NCBI GenBank assembly: GCA_035686365.1
Contig: DASRZM010000077.1
Coordinates: 7,284 to 71,283 of the forward strand
From: DASRZM01 sp035686365
Lineage (GTDB): Bacteria > Pseudomonadota > Gammaproteobacteria > Xanthomonadales > Xanthomonadaceae
Direction: 5' to 3'
DNA length: 64,000 nt
Shown: piece by piece, positions 16,683-24,984 of the stretch
How the letters are laid out: every line of letters starts with the position of its first letter
How positions within the stretch are numbered: the stretch's first letter is position 1
Translations under genes and position numbers: made by a program
Notes under the pieces: model-generated
The model's input: the letters and a program-made list of their open reading frames with translations, nothing else
What the model was told of the DNA's origin: nothing
Database searches by the model: none

Positions 16683-17375
16683 TCAGGCGTCGGCCAGTTC
16701 GCGCAGCTTGCCGCCAGAGAGCTCGAGCGTGCGATCGGTCCGCCGCGCCAGCCGCGGATCGTGCGTGACCAGCACCAGGCTGGTGCCGATCTCTCGGTTG
16801 AGCTCCAGCATCAGCGCATAGACCTGGGCGGCGGTCTTCTCGTCGAGGTTGCCGGTAGGCTCGTCGCCCAGCACGCAGGCCGGGCGTGTCACCAGCGCGC
16901 GCGCCACCGCGCAGCGCTGGCGCTCGCCGCCGGACAGCTCGCCGGGCTTGTGCTCCAGCCGCGCCCCCAGGCCCACGCGCTCGAGCAGTTCGCGTGCGGC
17001 GGTGCGTGCGGTGGCCACCTCGTCGCCGGCGATCAGCCTGGGCATCGCCACGTTCTCCACCGCGGTGAACTCCGGCAGCAGGTGGTGGAACTGGTAGACG
17101 AACCCCAGCGCCCGGTTGCGCAGCCGGCCGCGGTCGCGGTCCGAGAGCTGCGACATCGACTGCCCGGCCACGAAGACCTCGCCCGAGGTCGGCCGGTCCA
17201 GCCCGCCGAGCAGATGCAGCAGCGTGCTCTTGCCGGTGCCCGAGGCCCCGACGATCGCCACCGTTTCGCCCGGCGCTACCGCCAGCGACACGCCCGCGAA
17301 CACCGGCGTGCGCATCCGGCCCTCGACGTAGGTCTTGGCCAGGTCCTCGCAGCGGATGACGGCGCCGGTACTCAT
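16683..17375 (-). CDS. lolD: Lipoprotein-releasing ABC transporter ATP-binding protein
   Basis: LolD powers release of outer-membrane lipoproteins to LolA, as part of LolCDE. The 230-residue protein has Walker A GASGTGKST at residues 43-51, ELSGGERQR near 140, Walker B VLGDEPTGNL near 162, and VTHDPRLA near 202. It follows the permease gene by 75 bases, and its stop lies three bases from the comEC start. The 75-base gap holds no obvious terminator. Confidence 0.95.
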   Translation of the reverse strand: MSTGAVIRCEDLAKTYVEGRMRTPVFAGVSLAVAPGETVAIVGASGTGKSTLLHLLGGLDRPTSGEVFVAGQSMSQLSDRDRGRLRNRALGFVYQFHHLLPEFTAVENVAMPRLIAGDEVATARTAARELLERVGLGARLEHKPGELSGGERQRCAVARALVTRPACVLGDEPTGNLDEKTAAQVYALMLELNREIGTSLVLVTHDPRLARRTDRTLELSGGKLRELADA

Positions 17376-17450
17376 CGGTTCACAGCCTCGCGCACCGGGG
17401 CGCCGGGGGCAATGCGCCCTAGTCCGATCCGCGTGTAGGAAAAACGCCCC

Positions 17451-18695
17451 TCATTCATAGCGGAGCGCCGCGGCCGGATCGGTACGCGCGGCCCGCCAGG
17501 CCGGATACAGCGTGGCGAGCATGCACAGCACGAAGGCGACCATCACGATGGTCCACACATCGCTGGCCTCCAGTGCGGTCGGCACACCGGTGACGTAGTA
17601 CACGTCCTTGGGCATCAGTTCGAAGCCCAGCGTGGACTCCAGTGCGGCCACGACCAGGTCCAGGTTGTGGGTCAGCAGGACCCCGCCGAGCGCCCCCAGC
17701 GCGATGCCGACCACGCCGATCAGCGTCCCCTGGACCACGAACACGCGCATCACCGTCCCCGGCGACATGCCCAGGGTGCGCAGGATCGCGATGTCGGCCT
17801 GCTTGTCGGTCACCAGCATCACCAGCGAGGACACCAGGTTGAAGGCTGCCACCGCAATGATCAGCGACAGGATCACGAACATCACCGTCTTTTCCAGGCG
17901 CACGGCGCGGAAGAAGTTGGCATGGTCGCGGCTCCAGTCGCGGATGCGGTAGGCCCCGCCCAGGTCGTCCGCGAGGTCGGCGGCAACGTTCCAGGCGTCG
18001 AACATGTCGGTCAGACGCAGGCGCACGCCGCTGACGGCGTCGCCCATCTGCAGCAGCCGCTGGGCGTCGCCCATGTGCACCACGGCGAGCTGCAGGTCGT
18101 ATTCCTGCATGCCGGCCTCGAAGATGCCGCTGACGGTGAAGCGCTTCACCCGCGGCAGCGCACCGACCGGCGAGGTGCGCCACTCGGGCACCATCACGGT
18201 CACCGGATCGCCGACGTCGGCGCCCAGCCACAGGGCCAGCTCGCGGCCGAGCAGGATGTTGAATTCACCAGGCTGCAGCGTGTCGAGGCTGCCGACCTTC
18301 ATCTTCTCGCCCAGCTCCGAGACCGCGGGCTCCTGCTCCGGCAGCACGCCGCGTAGCAGCGCGCCCTGGTTGCGCCCGCCCTGCATCATCGCCTCGCGCT
18401 CCACGTAGGGCGCCGCACCGAGCACGCGTGGATCGCCCGATGCGACCTCCACCACGCGTTCCCAGTCGCGCGTGTTTCCCGACGGCGTGGCAATGGTGGC
18501 GTGCGCGACCATGCCCAGGATGCGCGCTCGCAGCTCCTGCTCGAAGCCGTTCATGACCGAGATGACCGTGATCAGCGCGGTCACGCCGATGGCAATGCCC
18601 AGCATCGAGACCATCGAGATGAAGGAGATGAACTGGGTGCGGCGCTTGGCACGGGTGTAGCGCAGGCCGATCCACAGCGACAGCGGCCGCATCAT
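17451..18695 (-). CDS. lolC: Lipoprotein-releasing ABC transporter permease (LolC/LolE family)
   Basis: A 414-residue inner-membrane permease: a first helix near 22-46 (MVSMLGIAIGVTALITVISV), a large periplasmic domain, then three C-terminal helices from about 270 (LIIAVAAFNLVSSLVMLVT) ending in a YPAWRAARTDPAAALRYE tail typical of FtsX/MacB-type permeases. Only one LolC/E-type permease is present, so it may act as a homodimer (LolF arrangement) with LolD. ATG 18695 overlaps the ygfX stop (ATGA). Confidence 0.93.
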   Translation of the reverse strand: MMRPLSLWIGLRYTRAKRRTQFISFISMVSMLGIAIGVTALITVISVMNGFEQELRARILGMVAHATIATPSGNTRDWERVVEVASGDPRVLGAAPYVEREAMMQGGRNQGALLRGVLPEQEPAVSELGEKMKVGSLDTLQPGEFNILLGRELALWLGADVGDPVTVMVPEWRTSPVGALPRVKRFTVSGIFEAGMQEYDLQLAVVHMGDAQRLLQMGDAVSGVRLRLTDMFDAWNVAADLADDLGGAYRIRDWSRDHANFFRAVRLEKTVMFVILSLIIAVAAFNLVSSLVMLVTDKQADIAILRTLGMSPGTVMRVFVVQGTLIGVVGIALGALGGVLLTHNLDLVVAALESTLGFELMPKDVYYVTGVPTALEASDVWTIVMVAFVLCMLATLYPAWRAARTDPAAALRYE

Positions 18696-19123
18696 GGCCG
18701 CGCCGCCTCGGCGGCCGCACGCGCCTGGTGGGCCCGGACCCACAACCGCAGCTGTCGGCGCAATGCCGGCGCAAGCGTGTCGCCGCAGAACAGCAGGCGG
18801 GTCCGAGCACTTTCGCCGGAGAGTTCGAGCACGGTCAGCGGCCCGGCCTCGACGATGGCGACCGATTCGGCGCGCCATTCCCGGCTGCTGCGCGCGAGCG
18901 TGGCCACGCCGTCGCCCCCGAGTACGATGCGGGTGCCCTGGCCGGCGCGCAGGTCCGCCAGCGCCCACGCCCACAGCGGCACGACCGCGAGCGCGGCCCA
19001 AGCCGGCAGCACCGAGACCCACACGCAGGCGGCCGCCGCGAGCGCCAGCGCGGAGACGGCCAGTGCCAGCAGCCCGGAGGGCCGGTAGTGCAGTTCAATT
19101 CGAGCCGAGGATGCGTTCGACAA
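18692..19123 (-). CDS. ygfX: YgfX/CptA-like small membrane protein
   Basis: About 143 residues, with two adjacent hydrophobic segments in the first third (LLALAVSALALAAAACVWV and LPAWAALAVVPLWAWAL) and a soluble C-terminal part. It matches YgfX-type proteins, which in enterobacteria are encoded directly after sdhE (ygfY). The start is uncertain. TTG 19123, inside the end of sdhE, is the nearest usable codon that keeps the membrane segments, whereas the frame stays open to 19219 without an attractive start. YgfX has been reported as an inner-membrane partner of SdhE and a weak toxin; the role here is inferred from position. It overlaps lolC by ATGA. Confidence 0.7.
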   Translation of the reverse strand: MSNASSARIELHYRPSGLLALAVSALALAAAACVWVSVLPAWAALAVVPLWAWALADLRAGQGTRIVLGGDGVATLARSSREWRAESVAIVEAGPLTVLELSGESARTRLLFCGDTLAPALRRQLRLWVRAHQARAAAEAARP

Positions 19124-19340
19124 TCCCTTGCAACTCCGCGTCGGGGGCCGGCTCGCGGCCCAGAAACCATTTCCAGATCCGGTCGTCCTCGCACGCGAGC
19201 AGCCGCTCGAAGGCGGCACGCTCGGCCTCCGCGGCCTGCCGGTAACGCGCGTCCAGGTAACGCACCAGCAGCGCGTCGAGCTCCTTCATGCCGCGACGGC
19301 AGCGCCAGCGCAGGCGTCCGATCGTGGCCTCGGTCGCCAC
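19095..19340 (-). CDS. sdhE: FAD assembly factor SdhE
   Basis: SdhE (SDHAF2 family) helps attach FAD covalently to SdhA. The 81-residue protein has the family signature RRGMKELD near residues 15-22, including the RGxxE motif (R16, G17, E20). The signature lies upstream of the only ATG (19289), so a start there would remove part of the motif. I chose GTG 19340, which has GGGA at a suitable distance; GTG 19346 is also possible. It starts 26 bases after sdhB, in the same operon as the enzyme it matures, and overlaps ygfX. Confidence 0.9.
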   Translation of the reverse strand: MATEATIGRLRWRCRRGMKELDALLVRYLDARYRQAAEAERAAFERLLACEDDRIWKWFLGREPAPDAELQGIVERILGSN

Positions 19341-19366
19341 CGCCACGGTCCCGGCCGCTGCGCCGC

Positions 19367-20152
19367 TCAGACGCCGCGCCGCTGCACGATCAGCTTCTTG
19401 ACCTCGGCGATCGCCTTGGCCGGGTTCAGGCCCTTCGGGCAGGCGCGCGTGCAGTTCATGATCGTGTGGCAACGATAGAGCCGGAACGGATCCTCGAGCT
19501 CGTCCAGCCGCGTACCGGTGTCCTCGTCGCGCGAATCCACGATCCAGCGATAGGCCTGCAGCAGCACGGCCGGACCCAGGTAGCGGTCGGCGTTCCACCA
19601 GTAGCTGGGGCAGGAGGTCGTGCAGCAGGCGCACAGGATGCACTCGTACAGGCCGTCGAGCTTCTTGCGGTCCTCCGGCGACTGCAGGCGCTCGCGGTCC
19701 GGCGGAGCCGCGCTCTGGGTGCGGATCCACGGCCGGATCGAGGCGTACTGGGCATAGAAGTGCGTCATGTCCGGCACCAGGTCCTTGACCACCGCCATGT
19801 GCGGCAGCGGGTAGACCGGGATCTCGCCGCTGCCGCAGTCCTCGATCGCGAGTGTGCACGCCAGCGTGTTGCCGCCGTCGATGTTCATCGAGCACGAACC
19901 GCAGATGCCCTCGCGGCACGAACGGCGGAAGGTCAGCGTCGGGTCGATCTCGTTCTTGATCTTGATCAGCGCGTCCAGGACCATCGGGCCGCAGCTGTCC
20001 AGGTCGATCTCGTAGGTGTCGGTGCGCGGGTTCTCGCCGTCGTCGGGGTTCCACCGGTAGACCTTGAACGTGCGCAGCCGGCCGCCGCCCTGGGCGGCAT
20101 GGTGCTTGCCCTTGCGGATCTTCGAATTGCGCGGGAGCGTGAACTCGGCCAT
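19367..20152 (-). CDS. sdhB: Succinate dehydrogenase iron-sulfur subunit
   Basis: The 261-residue electron-transfer subunit of complex II. The [2Fe-2S] ligands are C79, C84 and C87 (CREGICGSC) plus C99. C171, C174 and C177 (CILCACC) with C238 bind [4Fe-4S]. C181, C228 and C234 bind [3Fe-4S]. It passes electrons from FAD in SdhA to ubiquinone at SdhCD. It starts 39 bases after sdhA and precedes sdhE. All ligands are present. Confidence 0.98.
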   Translation of the reverse strand: MAEFTLPRNSKIRKGKHHAAQGGGRLRTFKVYRWNPDDGENPRTDTYEIDLDSCGPMVLDALIKIKNEIDPTLTFRRSCREGICGSCSMNIDGGNTLACTLAIEDCGSGEIPVYPLPHMAVVKDLVPDMTHFYAQYASIRPWIRTQSAAPPDRERLQSPEDRKKLDGLYECILCACCTTSCPSYWWNADRYLGPAVLLQAYRWIVDSRDEDTGTRLDELEDPFRLYRCHTIMNCTRACPKGLNPAKAIAEVKKLIVQRRGV

Positions 20153-20191
20153 GGGTCTGCGTCCTGTTGCGTGCGATCGGGCGGTGCCGGA

Positions 20192-21979
20192 TCAGTAGGT
20201 CCGCGCCTTGGGCGGGATCGGCTGGACCTGGTCGGTCATCGTGTCCAGGTGCACCGGCCGGTAGTCGAGCCGGGTCGCACCGCGCTCGTCCACCCAGCTC
20301 AGCGTGTGCTTGAGCCAGTTCTCGTCGTCGCGCTCACGGTAGTCCTCGCGGGCGTGGGCGCCGCGGGATTCCTTGCGGTTCTCGGCCGAGACGATGGTGG
20401 CCACCGCCTGCGAGAGCAGGTTCTGCAGTTCCAGGGTCTCGATCAGGTCCGAGTTCCATACCAGCGAGCGGTCTGCCACGCGCACGTCGTCGAAGCTGGC
20501 GAAGACCTCCTGCATCCTGCGCACGCCTTCCTGCAGCGTGTCGGCCTCGCGGAAGACCGCGGCGTGGTTCTGCATCGTCTTCTGCATCCTGAGCCGGATC
20601 TCGGCCGTCGGCGTGGCGCCGCTGGCATTGCGCAGGCCGTCGAAGTTGGCCAGGGCCGCGTCGGTGGCCGAGGGCGGCAGCGGGTTGTGGTGCGCGCCCG
20701 GGGCGATGGTGGCGGCGCAGCGGTTGGCCACCGCGCGTCCGAATACGACCAGGTCCAGCAGCGAGTTGGAGCCCAGCCGGTTGGCGCCGTGCACCGACAC
20801 GCAGGCGGCCTCGCCGATCGCGTACAGGCCCGGCACGATCGCGTCCGGATTGCCATCCTTCAGGGTCACCACCTCGCCGTGGACGTTGGTCGGAATCCCG
20901 CCCATGTTGTAGTGCACGGTCGGCAGCACCGGGATCGGATCCCGGGTCACGTCCACGCCGGCGAAGATCTTGGTGGTCTCGGCGATGCCCGGCAGCCGCT
21001 CCTCGATGACGTCCGCGCCCAGGTGCGAGAGCTTCAGGTGGATGTGGTCCTTGTCGGGCCCGACGCCGCGGCCTTCGCGGATCTCCATGGTCATCGAGCG
21101 CGAGACCACGTCGCGCGAGGCCAGGTCCTTGGCGTTGGGTGCGTAGCGCTCCATGAAGCGCTCGCCTTCGGAATTGAGCAGGTAGCCGCCCTCTCCGCGC
21201 ACGCCCTCGGTGATCAGCACGCCGGCGCCGTACACCCCGGTGGGGTGGAACTGCACGAATTCCATGTCCTGCAGCGGCAGTCCGGCGCGCAGCACCATGG
21301 CGCCGCCGTCACCTGTGCAGGTATGCGCCGAGGTGCAGGAGAAGTAGGTGCGGCCGTAGCCGCCGGTGGCCAGTATCACGCCGTGGGCGCGGAACAGGTG
21401 CAGCGTGCCCTCGGACATGTCCAGCGCCAGCACGCCGCAACAGGCGCCCTCGGCGTCGAAGACCAGGTCCAGCGCGAAGTACTCGACGAAGAAGCGCGCA
21501 TCGTGCGCCAGCGACTGCTGGTACAGCGCATGCAGGATCGCGTGCCCGGTGCGGTCGGCGGCCGCGCAGGTGCGCTGTGCGGTGCCCTTGCCGTAGTGCG
21601 TGGTCATGCCGCCGAACGGGCGCTGGTAGATGCGGCCGTCCTCGGTGCGCGAGAACGGCACGCCGTAGTGCTCCAGCTCGATCACCGCCGGGATCGCCTC
21701 ACGGCACATGTACTCGATGGCGTCCTGGTCGCCCAGCCAGTCCGAACCCTTGATGGTGTCGTAGAAGTGGAAGCGCCAGTCGTCCTCGCCCATGTTCGCC
21801 AGCGCCGCCGAGATGCCGCCCTGCGCAGCCACGGTGTGGGAGCGGGTCGGGAACACCTTGGTCAGGCAGGCCGTCTGCAGCCCCTTGGCGGCCAGGCCGA
21901 AGGTGGCGCGCAGTCCGGCCCCGCCTGCGCCGACCACCACGATGTCGTACTTGTGTTCCGTAATCGGATAGCTTTCCAT
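20192..21979 (-). CDS. sdhA: Succinate dehydrogenase flavoprotein subunit
   Basis: The 595-residue catalytic subunit that oxidises succinate to fumarate in the TCA cycle. FAD-binding GAGGAG lies at residues 17-22. The flavinylation site is H48 in TRSHTVAAQGG. The active-site region includes GGYGRTYFS, EFVQFHPTG, ANRLGSNSLLD and the late RKESRGAHAREDY. ATG 21979 lies eight bases after the sdhD stop. Length and motifs are those of bacterial SdhA. Confidence 0.98.
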   Translation of the reverse strand: MESYPITEHKYDIVVVGAGGAGLRATFGLAAKGLQTACLTKVFPTRSHTVAAQGGISAALANMGEDDWRFHFYDTIKGSDWLGDQDAIEYMCREAIPAVIELEHYGVPFSRTEDGRIYQRPFGGMTTHYGKGTAQRTCAAADRTGHAILHALYQQSLAHDARFFVEYFALDLVFDAEGACCGVLALDMSEGTLHLFRAHGVILATGGYGRTYFSCTSAHTCTGDGGAMVLRAGLPLQDMEFVQFHPTGVYGAGVLITEGVRGEGGYLLNSEGERFMERYAPNAKDLASRDVVSRSMTMEIREGRGVGPDKDHIHLKLSHLGADVIEERLPGIAETTKIFAGVDVTRDPIPVLPTVHYNMGGIPTNVHGEVVTLKDGNPDAIVPGLYAIGEAACVSVHGANRLGSNSLLDLVVFGRAVANRCAATIAPGAHHNPLPPSATDAALANFDGLRNASGATPTAEIRLRMQKTMQNHAAVFREADTLQEGVRRMQEVFASFDDVRVADRSLVWNSDLIETLELQNLLSQAVATIVSAENRKESRGAHAREDYRERDDENWLKHTLSWVDERGATRLDYRPVHLDTMTDQVQPIPPKARTY

Positions 21980-21987
21980 CGATTTTC

Positions 21988-22374
21988 CTAGGCGCCGAAC
22001 GCGATGCGGCCGATGGCCACCGCACTGGCAACGAAACCGGCCAGGCAGGCCAGCTTGACCAGGATCTGCAGGGTGATTTCCAGCCAGTGCGTATGCACGT
22101 AATCCTCGATCACCACCTGCAGGCCCAGCTGCGCGTGCCAGAACAGGGCACCGACGAACAGCAGCATCGCAGTGGCGTGCCAGGGCTGCGCCAGCAGCAG
22201 CCGCGCCTCGAGCTGGCCGGCGCCGGCCGCCGCGAAGGCGAACCAGACGAACCAGGGCACGGTCAGCAGCAGCACGATCGCGGTGAACCGCTGCAGCCAC
22301 CAGTGGTGCGCGCCCGATTGCGCCGAACCCAGGCCGCGGGCGCGGGCCAGCGGCGTGCGCAGACGGGCGTTCAT
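21988..22374 (-). CDS. sdhD: Succinate dehydrogenase membrane anchor subunit D
   Basis: A 128-residue protein with three membrane helices (about 28-50, 64-86 and 100-125). HAQLGLQVVIEDYVH near 80-94 holds the haem-ligand and quinone-site residues of SdhD. It anchors SdhAB with SdhC and takes part in haem b and ubiquinone binding. ATG 22374 overlaps the sdhC stop (ATGA), as expected for stoichiometric partners. Confidence 0.93.
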   Translation of the reverse strand: MNARLRTPLARARGLGSAQSGAHHWWLQRFTAIVLLLTVPWFVWFAFAAAGAGQLEARLLLAQPWHATAMLLFVGALFWHAQLGLQVVIEDYVHTHWLEITLQILVKLACLAGFVASAVAIGRIAFGA

Positions 22375-22766
22375 GCCGCACCTCCTGCGCGCAGGATCGC
22401 GAAGGCCAGTGCCGCGGTCAGCAGCAGCGCCAGCGCGATCACGACCCAGGCCGTGGCGAAGGCGCGCTTCAGGTCAAGCCCCCAGCCGGTGTCCCACAGC
22501 AGGTGGCGGATGCCGTTGAGGAAATGAAAGACCAGACCGGCGCCGAAGGCCACCAGCGCCAGCAGGCCCAGCGGCGAGACCAGGCAGGCGCGGAAGGTCT
22601 CGTAGCCCTCGCTGCCGCCGGCCAGTGCCAGCAGCCACCAGGCCACGCCGAAAGCCGCGACCGAGATCGCCACGCCGCTCATGCGGTGCAGGATGGACAG
22701 CGACATCGTCCATCGCCAGCGGTAGACCATCAGGTGCGGAGACAGCGGTCGATCGTGCGACGCCAT
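22371..22766 (-). CDS. sdhC: Succinate dehydrogenase cytochrome b556 subunit
   Basis: A 131-residue anchor with the family start RPLSPHLMVYRW, then SILHRMSG near residue 25, whose serine and arginine line the ubiquinone site, and a later HFLNGIRHLLWD with the haem-ligand histidine. Three membrane helices are visible. I start at ATG 22766 because GGAG lies about 11 bases upstream; an in-frame ATG at 22832 gives a poorly conserved extension. It begins 73 bases after sdhAF4 on the same strand. Confidence 0.93.
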   Translation of the reverse strand: MASHDRPLSPHLMVYRWRWTMSLSILHRMSGVAISVAAFGVAWWLLALAGGSEGYETFRACLVSPLGLLALVAFGAGLVFHFLNGIRHLLWDTGWGLDLKRAFATAWVVIALALLLTAALAFAILRAGGAA

Positions 22767-22839
22767 GAGCGACGGTTCTCCGGGACAGGTGGATCGAAGT
22801 GGCTGTCGCGGCCTGCGAATCGGTCGCAGCACCGCCCCC

Positions 22840-23022
22840 TCAGAAATCGATGCAGCGGCCTTTCTTCTCCCAGTCGCCGTAGCGGGTCGGGTCCGGCCCC
22901 TGGCGCCCGCCGATCTCGCGTGCTGCCGGACCGGCGGTGCCTTCGTTCTGCCCTCCGGCCTCGGCCGTGCTCGGCGTTTCGGGCTGGCGATCGCGCGGCG
23001 GTGTCTGGGCTTGGCCTATCAT
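22840..23022 (-). CDS. Succinate dehydrogenase assembly factor 4-like small protein (DUF1674)
   Basis: A 60-residue protein, disordered and polar at first, ending in EIGGRQGPDPTRYGDWEKKG followed by RCIDF. This C-terminus is the DUF1674/SDHAF4 signature (GGxxGPEPTRYGDWxxKGRxxDF). The eukaryotic SDHAF4 binds FAD-loaded SdhA and protects it during complex II assembly; transfer of that role to this bacterial homologue is inference, supported by its place directly upstream of sdhCDAB on the same strand. The start at ATG 23022 lacks a good ribosome-binding site; ATG 23043 is in frame too. Confidence 0.88.
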   Translation of the reverse strand: MIGQAQTPPRDRQPETPSTAEAGGQNEGTAGPAAREIGGRQGPDPTRYGDWEKKGRCIDF

Positions 23023-23029
23023 GCGTGCG

Positions 23030-23057
23030 TTTCGCGGAATCATCGGAAGGGTAATAC
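23030..23057 (+). promoter_or_regulatory. Possible ygfZ promoter in the divergent gap
   Basis: TTTCGC (23030-23035) and TAATAC (23052-23057) are 16 bases apart. Initiation would fall within a base or two of the ygfZ ATG at 23066, suggesting a leaderless mRNA; the only SD-like run (GAAGG) is about 16 bases from the start. The same 43-base gap must also drive sdhAF4 leftwards. Confidence 0.4.
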
Positions 23058-23065
23058 GCACCCTC

Positions 23066-23962
23066 ATGGACGGCAAGCCGAACGCACGCGGGCACGCGGC
23101 GGAAACCGGGCACTGCGTGCGCCTGCCGGGCTGGCACGTGCTCCAGGCCGAAGGGCCGGAAGCCGGCGTTTTCCTGCAGGCGCAGACGATGAACGACCTG
23201 CGCGCGCTCCACGACGGACACTGGCAATGGAACGGCTGCCTGTCCGCGAAGGGGCGGCTGTTCGCACTGTTCGCGCTGCTGCGGGTGACGGCCGACCGGT
23301 TCTGGCTGGTGGCGCCCGACGTCCCCGCCGAGGACCTGGCCGCGCACCTGCAGCACTATGTCTTCCGCAGCAAAGTCCGGCTGACCGCGCACGGGGAGAT
23401 CGCGGCCTTCGGCCGTTTCGGCTCCGTACCGCAGGGATTGCCACGGGCGCAGGGAACGGCGGCGGGCATCGCCGGATCCGACGGTCCGGTGGTGCTCGAC
23501 TTCTCCGGGGCGACGGCACGATGGCTGGTGCTGGCGGGCGACCTCGAGGGTGCAGTGGAGGAGGAATCCGACGCGCAACGCTTTATGGCGGAGGACCTGC
23601 GGCACGGGCTGCCGCACCTGGGCCCGCAGCATCGGGAGGCCTTCACGCCGCAGATGCTCTCGCTGGAGCGGATCGCGGCGTTCAGTCTCAAGAAGGGCTG
23701 TTACCCGGGCCAGGAGATCGTGGCGCGCACGCATTTCCTGGGCCAGGCCAAGCGGAGCCTGACGCTGTTGCGCGTGGCCGGCCCCGCCACTCCCGGCCAG
23801 GACGTTTCCGGCGGAGCCGGCGGGCCGATCGTCTCGGCCGCGCCCGGGCCGGACGGGAGCACGCTGGCGCTGGCGGTCCTGCCGCAGCCGGTGCCTGCCG
23901 ATCTCCTCGTGAACGGGGCCGCTGCCGAGCCGCTGGCGCTGTCGGAGGGTCTGGCCCGCTGA
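23066..23962 (+). CDS. ygfZ: Folate-binding Fe-S assembly protein YgfZ
   Basis: YgfZ (IBA57/CAF17 family) is a tetrahydrofolate-binding aminomethyltransferase-like protein needed to build or repair certain [4Fe-4S] clusters. The 298-residue protein carries the diagnostic K-G-C-Y-x-G-Q-E motif as KKGCYPGQEIVARTH near residue 210, with the conserved cysteine. It is transcribed away from the succinate dehydrogenase cluster. ygfZ also neighbours sdhE-ygfX in enterobacteria, so the linkage is old. The start ATG 23066 is the best fit to family length. Confidence 0.92.
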   Translation: MDGKPNARGHAAETGHCVRLPGWHVLQAEGPEAGVFLQAQTMNDLRALHDGHWQWNGCLSAKGRLFALFALLRVTADRFWLVAPDVPAEDLAAHLQHYVFRSKVRLTAHGEIAAFGRFGSVPQGLPRAQGTAAGIAGSDGPVVLDFSGATARWLVLAGDLEGAVEEESDAQRFMAEDLRHGLPHLGPQHREAFTPQMLSLERIAAFSLKKGCYPGQEIVARTHFLGQAKRSLTLLRVAGPATPGQDVSGGAGGPIVSAAPGPDGSTLALAVLPQPVPADLLVNGAAAEPLALSEGLAR

Positions 23963-24071
23963 TCGGGGGCATCCCGCAGACGCGCCGGTAAAGGGAAATG
24001 CGAGACTGGCGCTTGGCCAGCCGGCCGGTTTTCTGCTATCACGGGCGCATCCGGAGGACGGGGGACTCGCG

Positions 24072-24881
24072 ATGAAGCCGAACGCAGGGCTGCTGTCGGT
24101 CGTTCTGGCGCTGCTGCCGGCCTGCGCGGCGGCCGAGACGTACCGGTTCGCGGTCGAACCCTCCTATCCGCCCGAGCGCGCCGAGGAGGTCTACCAGCCG
24201 CTGCTCGAATACCTGGCCATGGCCACCGGACACCAGTTCGAACTGGTCACCAGCCGCAACTACCACTTTTACTGGCGCGACCTGCGCCGCGCCGAGCCGG
24301 TGGATTTCGTCTTCGAGGAAGCGCACTTCACCGACTACCGCGCCAACCGCGCACAGTTCGTCCCGCTGGCCCGCATGGTCGAACCTTCGGTCTACGTGCT
24401 GCTGGCCACGCCCGATCATGCCGACCGCGGGCTCGATGGTCTGGTGGGCTACCGGGTGATCTCGATGCCCTCGCCCAGCCTGGGCTTTGCGCTGGTCTCG
24501 CAGATGTACCGCAACCCGCTCTCGCAGCCGGAGCTGAAGTCCGAGGCGACCTCGTGGCGCGAGGGCGTGGAGATCGTGTTCGCCGGCGAGGGCGAAGGCG
24601 CCGTGGTGCCGCGTCGCATCGCCGAGCAGTACCCGAACCTGGTCGAGGTCCAGGCCTCGCAGGAGCTGCCCGGCGCGGCCGTGTCCGCGGCGCCGGGCGT
24701 ACCCGAGGACGTGCGCACGGCCGTGCGCGAGGCGCTGCTCAAGCTGCACGAGGACTCGGCGATGTACGAGGTTCTGGTGGAAATCGGCGCCAGCCAGTTC
24801 GAGCCGGCCGAGCGCGCCGACTACGTGGGGTCCGAGAACGTGCTGCGGGGCTTCTTCGGCTACCAGCCGCTGGCCGACTGA
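24072..24881 (+). CDS. PhnD-like periplasmic substrate-binding protein
   Basis: A 269-residue exported protein: signal peptide to about residue 22 (LLPACAAAE), then a type 2 periplasmic-binding fold resembling phosphate/phosphonate-binding PhnD proteins (YRFAVEPSYPPERAEEVYQP, later VDFVFEEAHFTDY and LVGYRVISMPSPSLGFA). GGAGG lies about 14 bases upstream of the ATG. A TTGGCC/CTATCA pair at 24013-24041 could be its promoter. No ABC permease or ATPase gene is adjacent, so it may be an orphan binding protein or a sensor-type solute receptor. The ligand is unknown. Confidence 0.75.
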   Translation: MKPNAGLLSVVLALLPACAAAETYRFAVEPSYPPERAEEVYQPLLEYLAMATGHQFELVTSRNYHFYWRDLRRAEPVDFVFEEAHFTDYRANRAQFVPLARMVEPSVYVLLATPDHADRGLDGLVGYRVISMPSPSLGFALVSQMYRNPLSQPELKSEATSWREGVEIVFAGEGEGAVVPRRIAEQYPNLVEVQASQELPGAAVSAAPGVPEDVRTAVREALLKLHEDSAMYEVLVEIGASQFEPAERADYVGSENVLRGFFGYQPLAD

Positions 24882-24984
24882 CCGCGCAGATCCGACGCGC
24901 TGTCTGCCGCGTGCGCCTGCGGGGGCGGCGCGACCTGCAACCGGGTGTGTCGCTCGCAGCCGACAGGCTCGATACCGGCGGCCG

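Noticed and set aside
18728..21991. Open frame of 1,087 codons on the plus strand
   Set aside because: Antisense to lolC's upstream part, ygfX, sdhE, sdhB and sdhA, all firmly identified. It has His/Arg/Val-rich filler and no motif or credible start.
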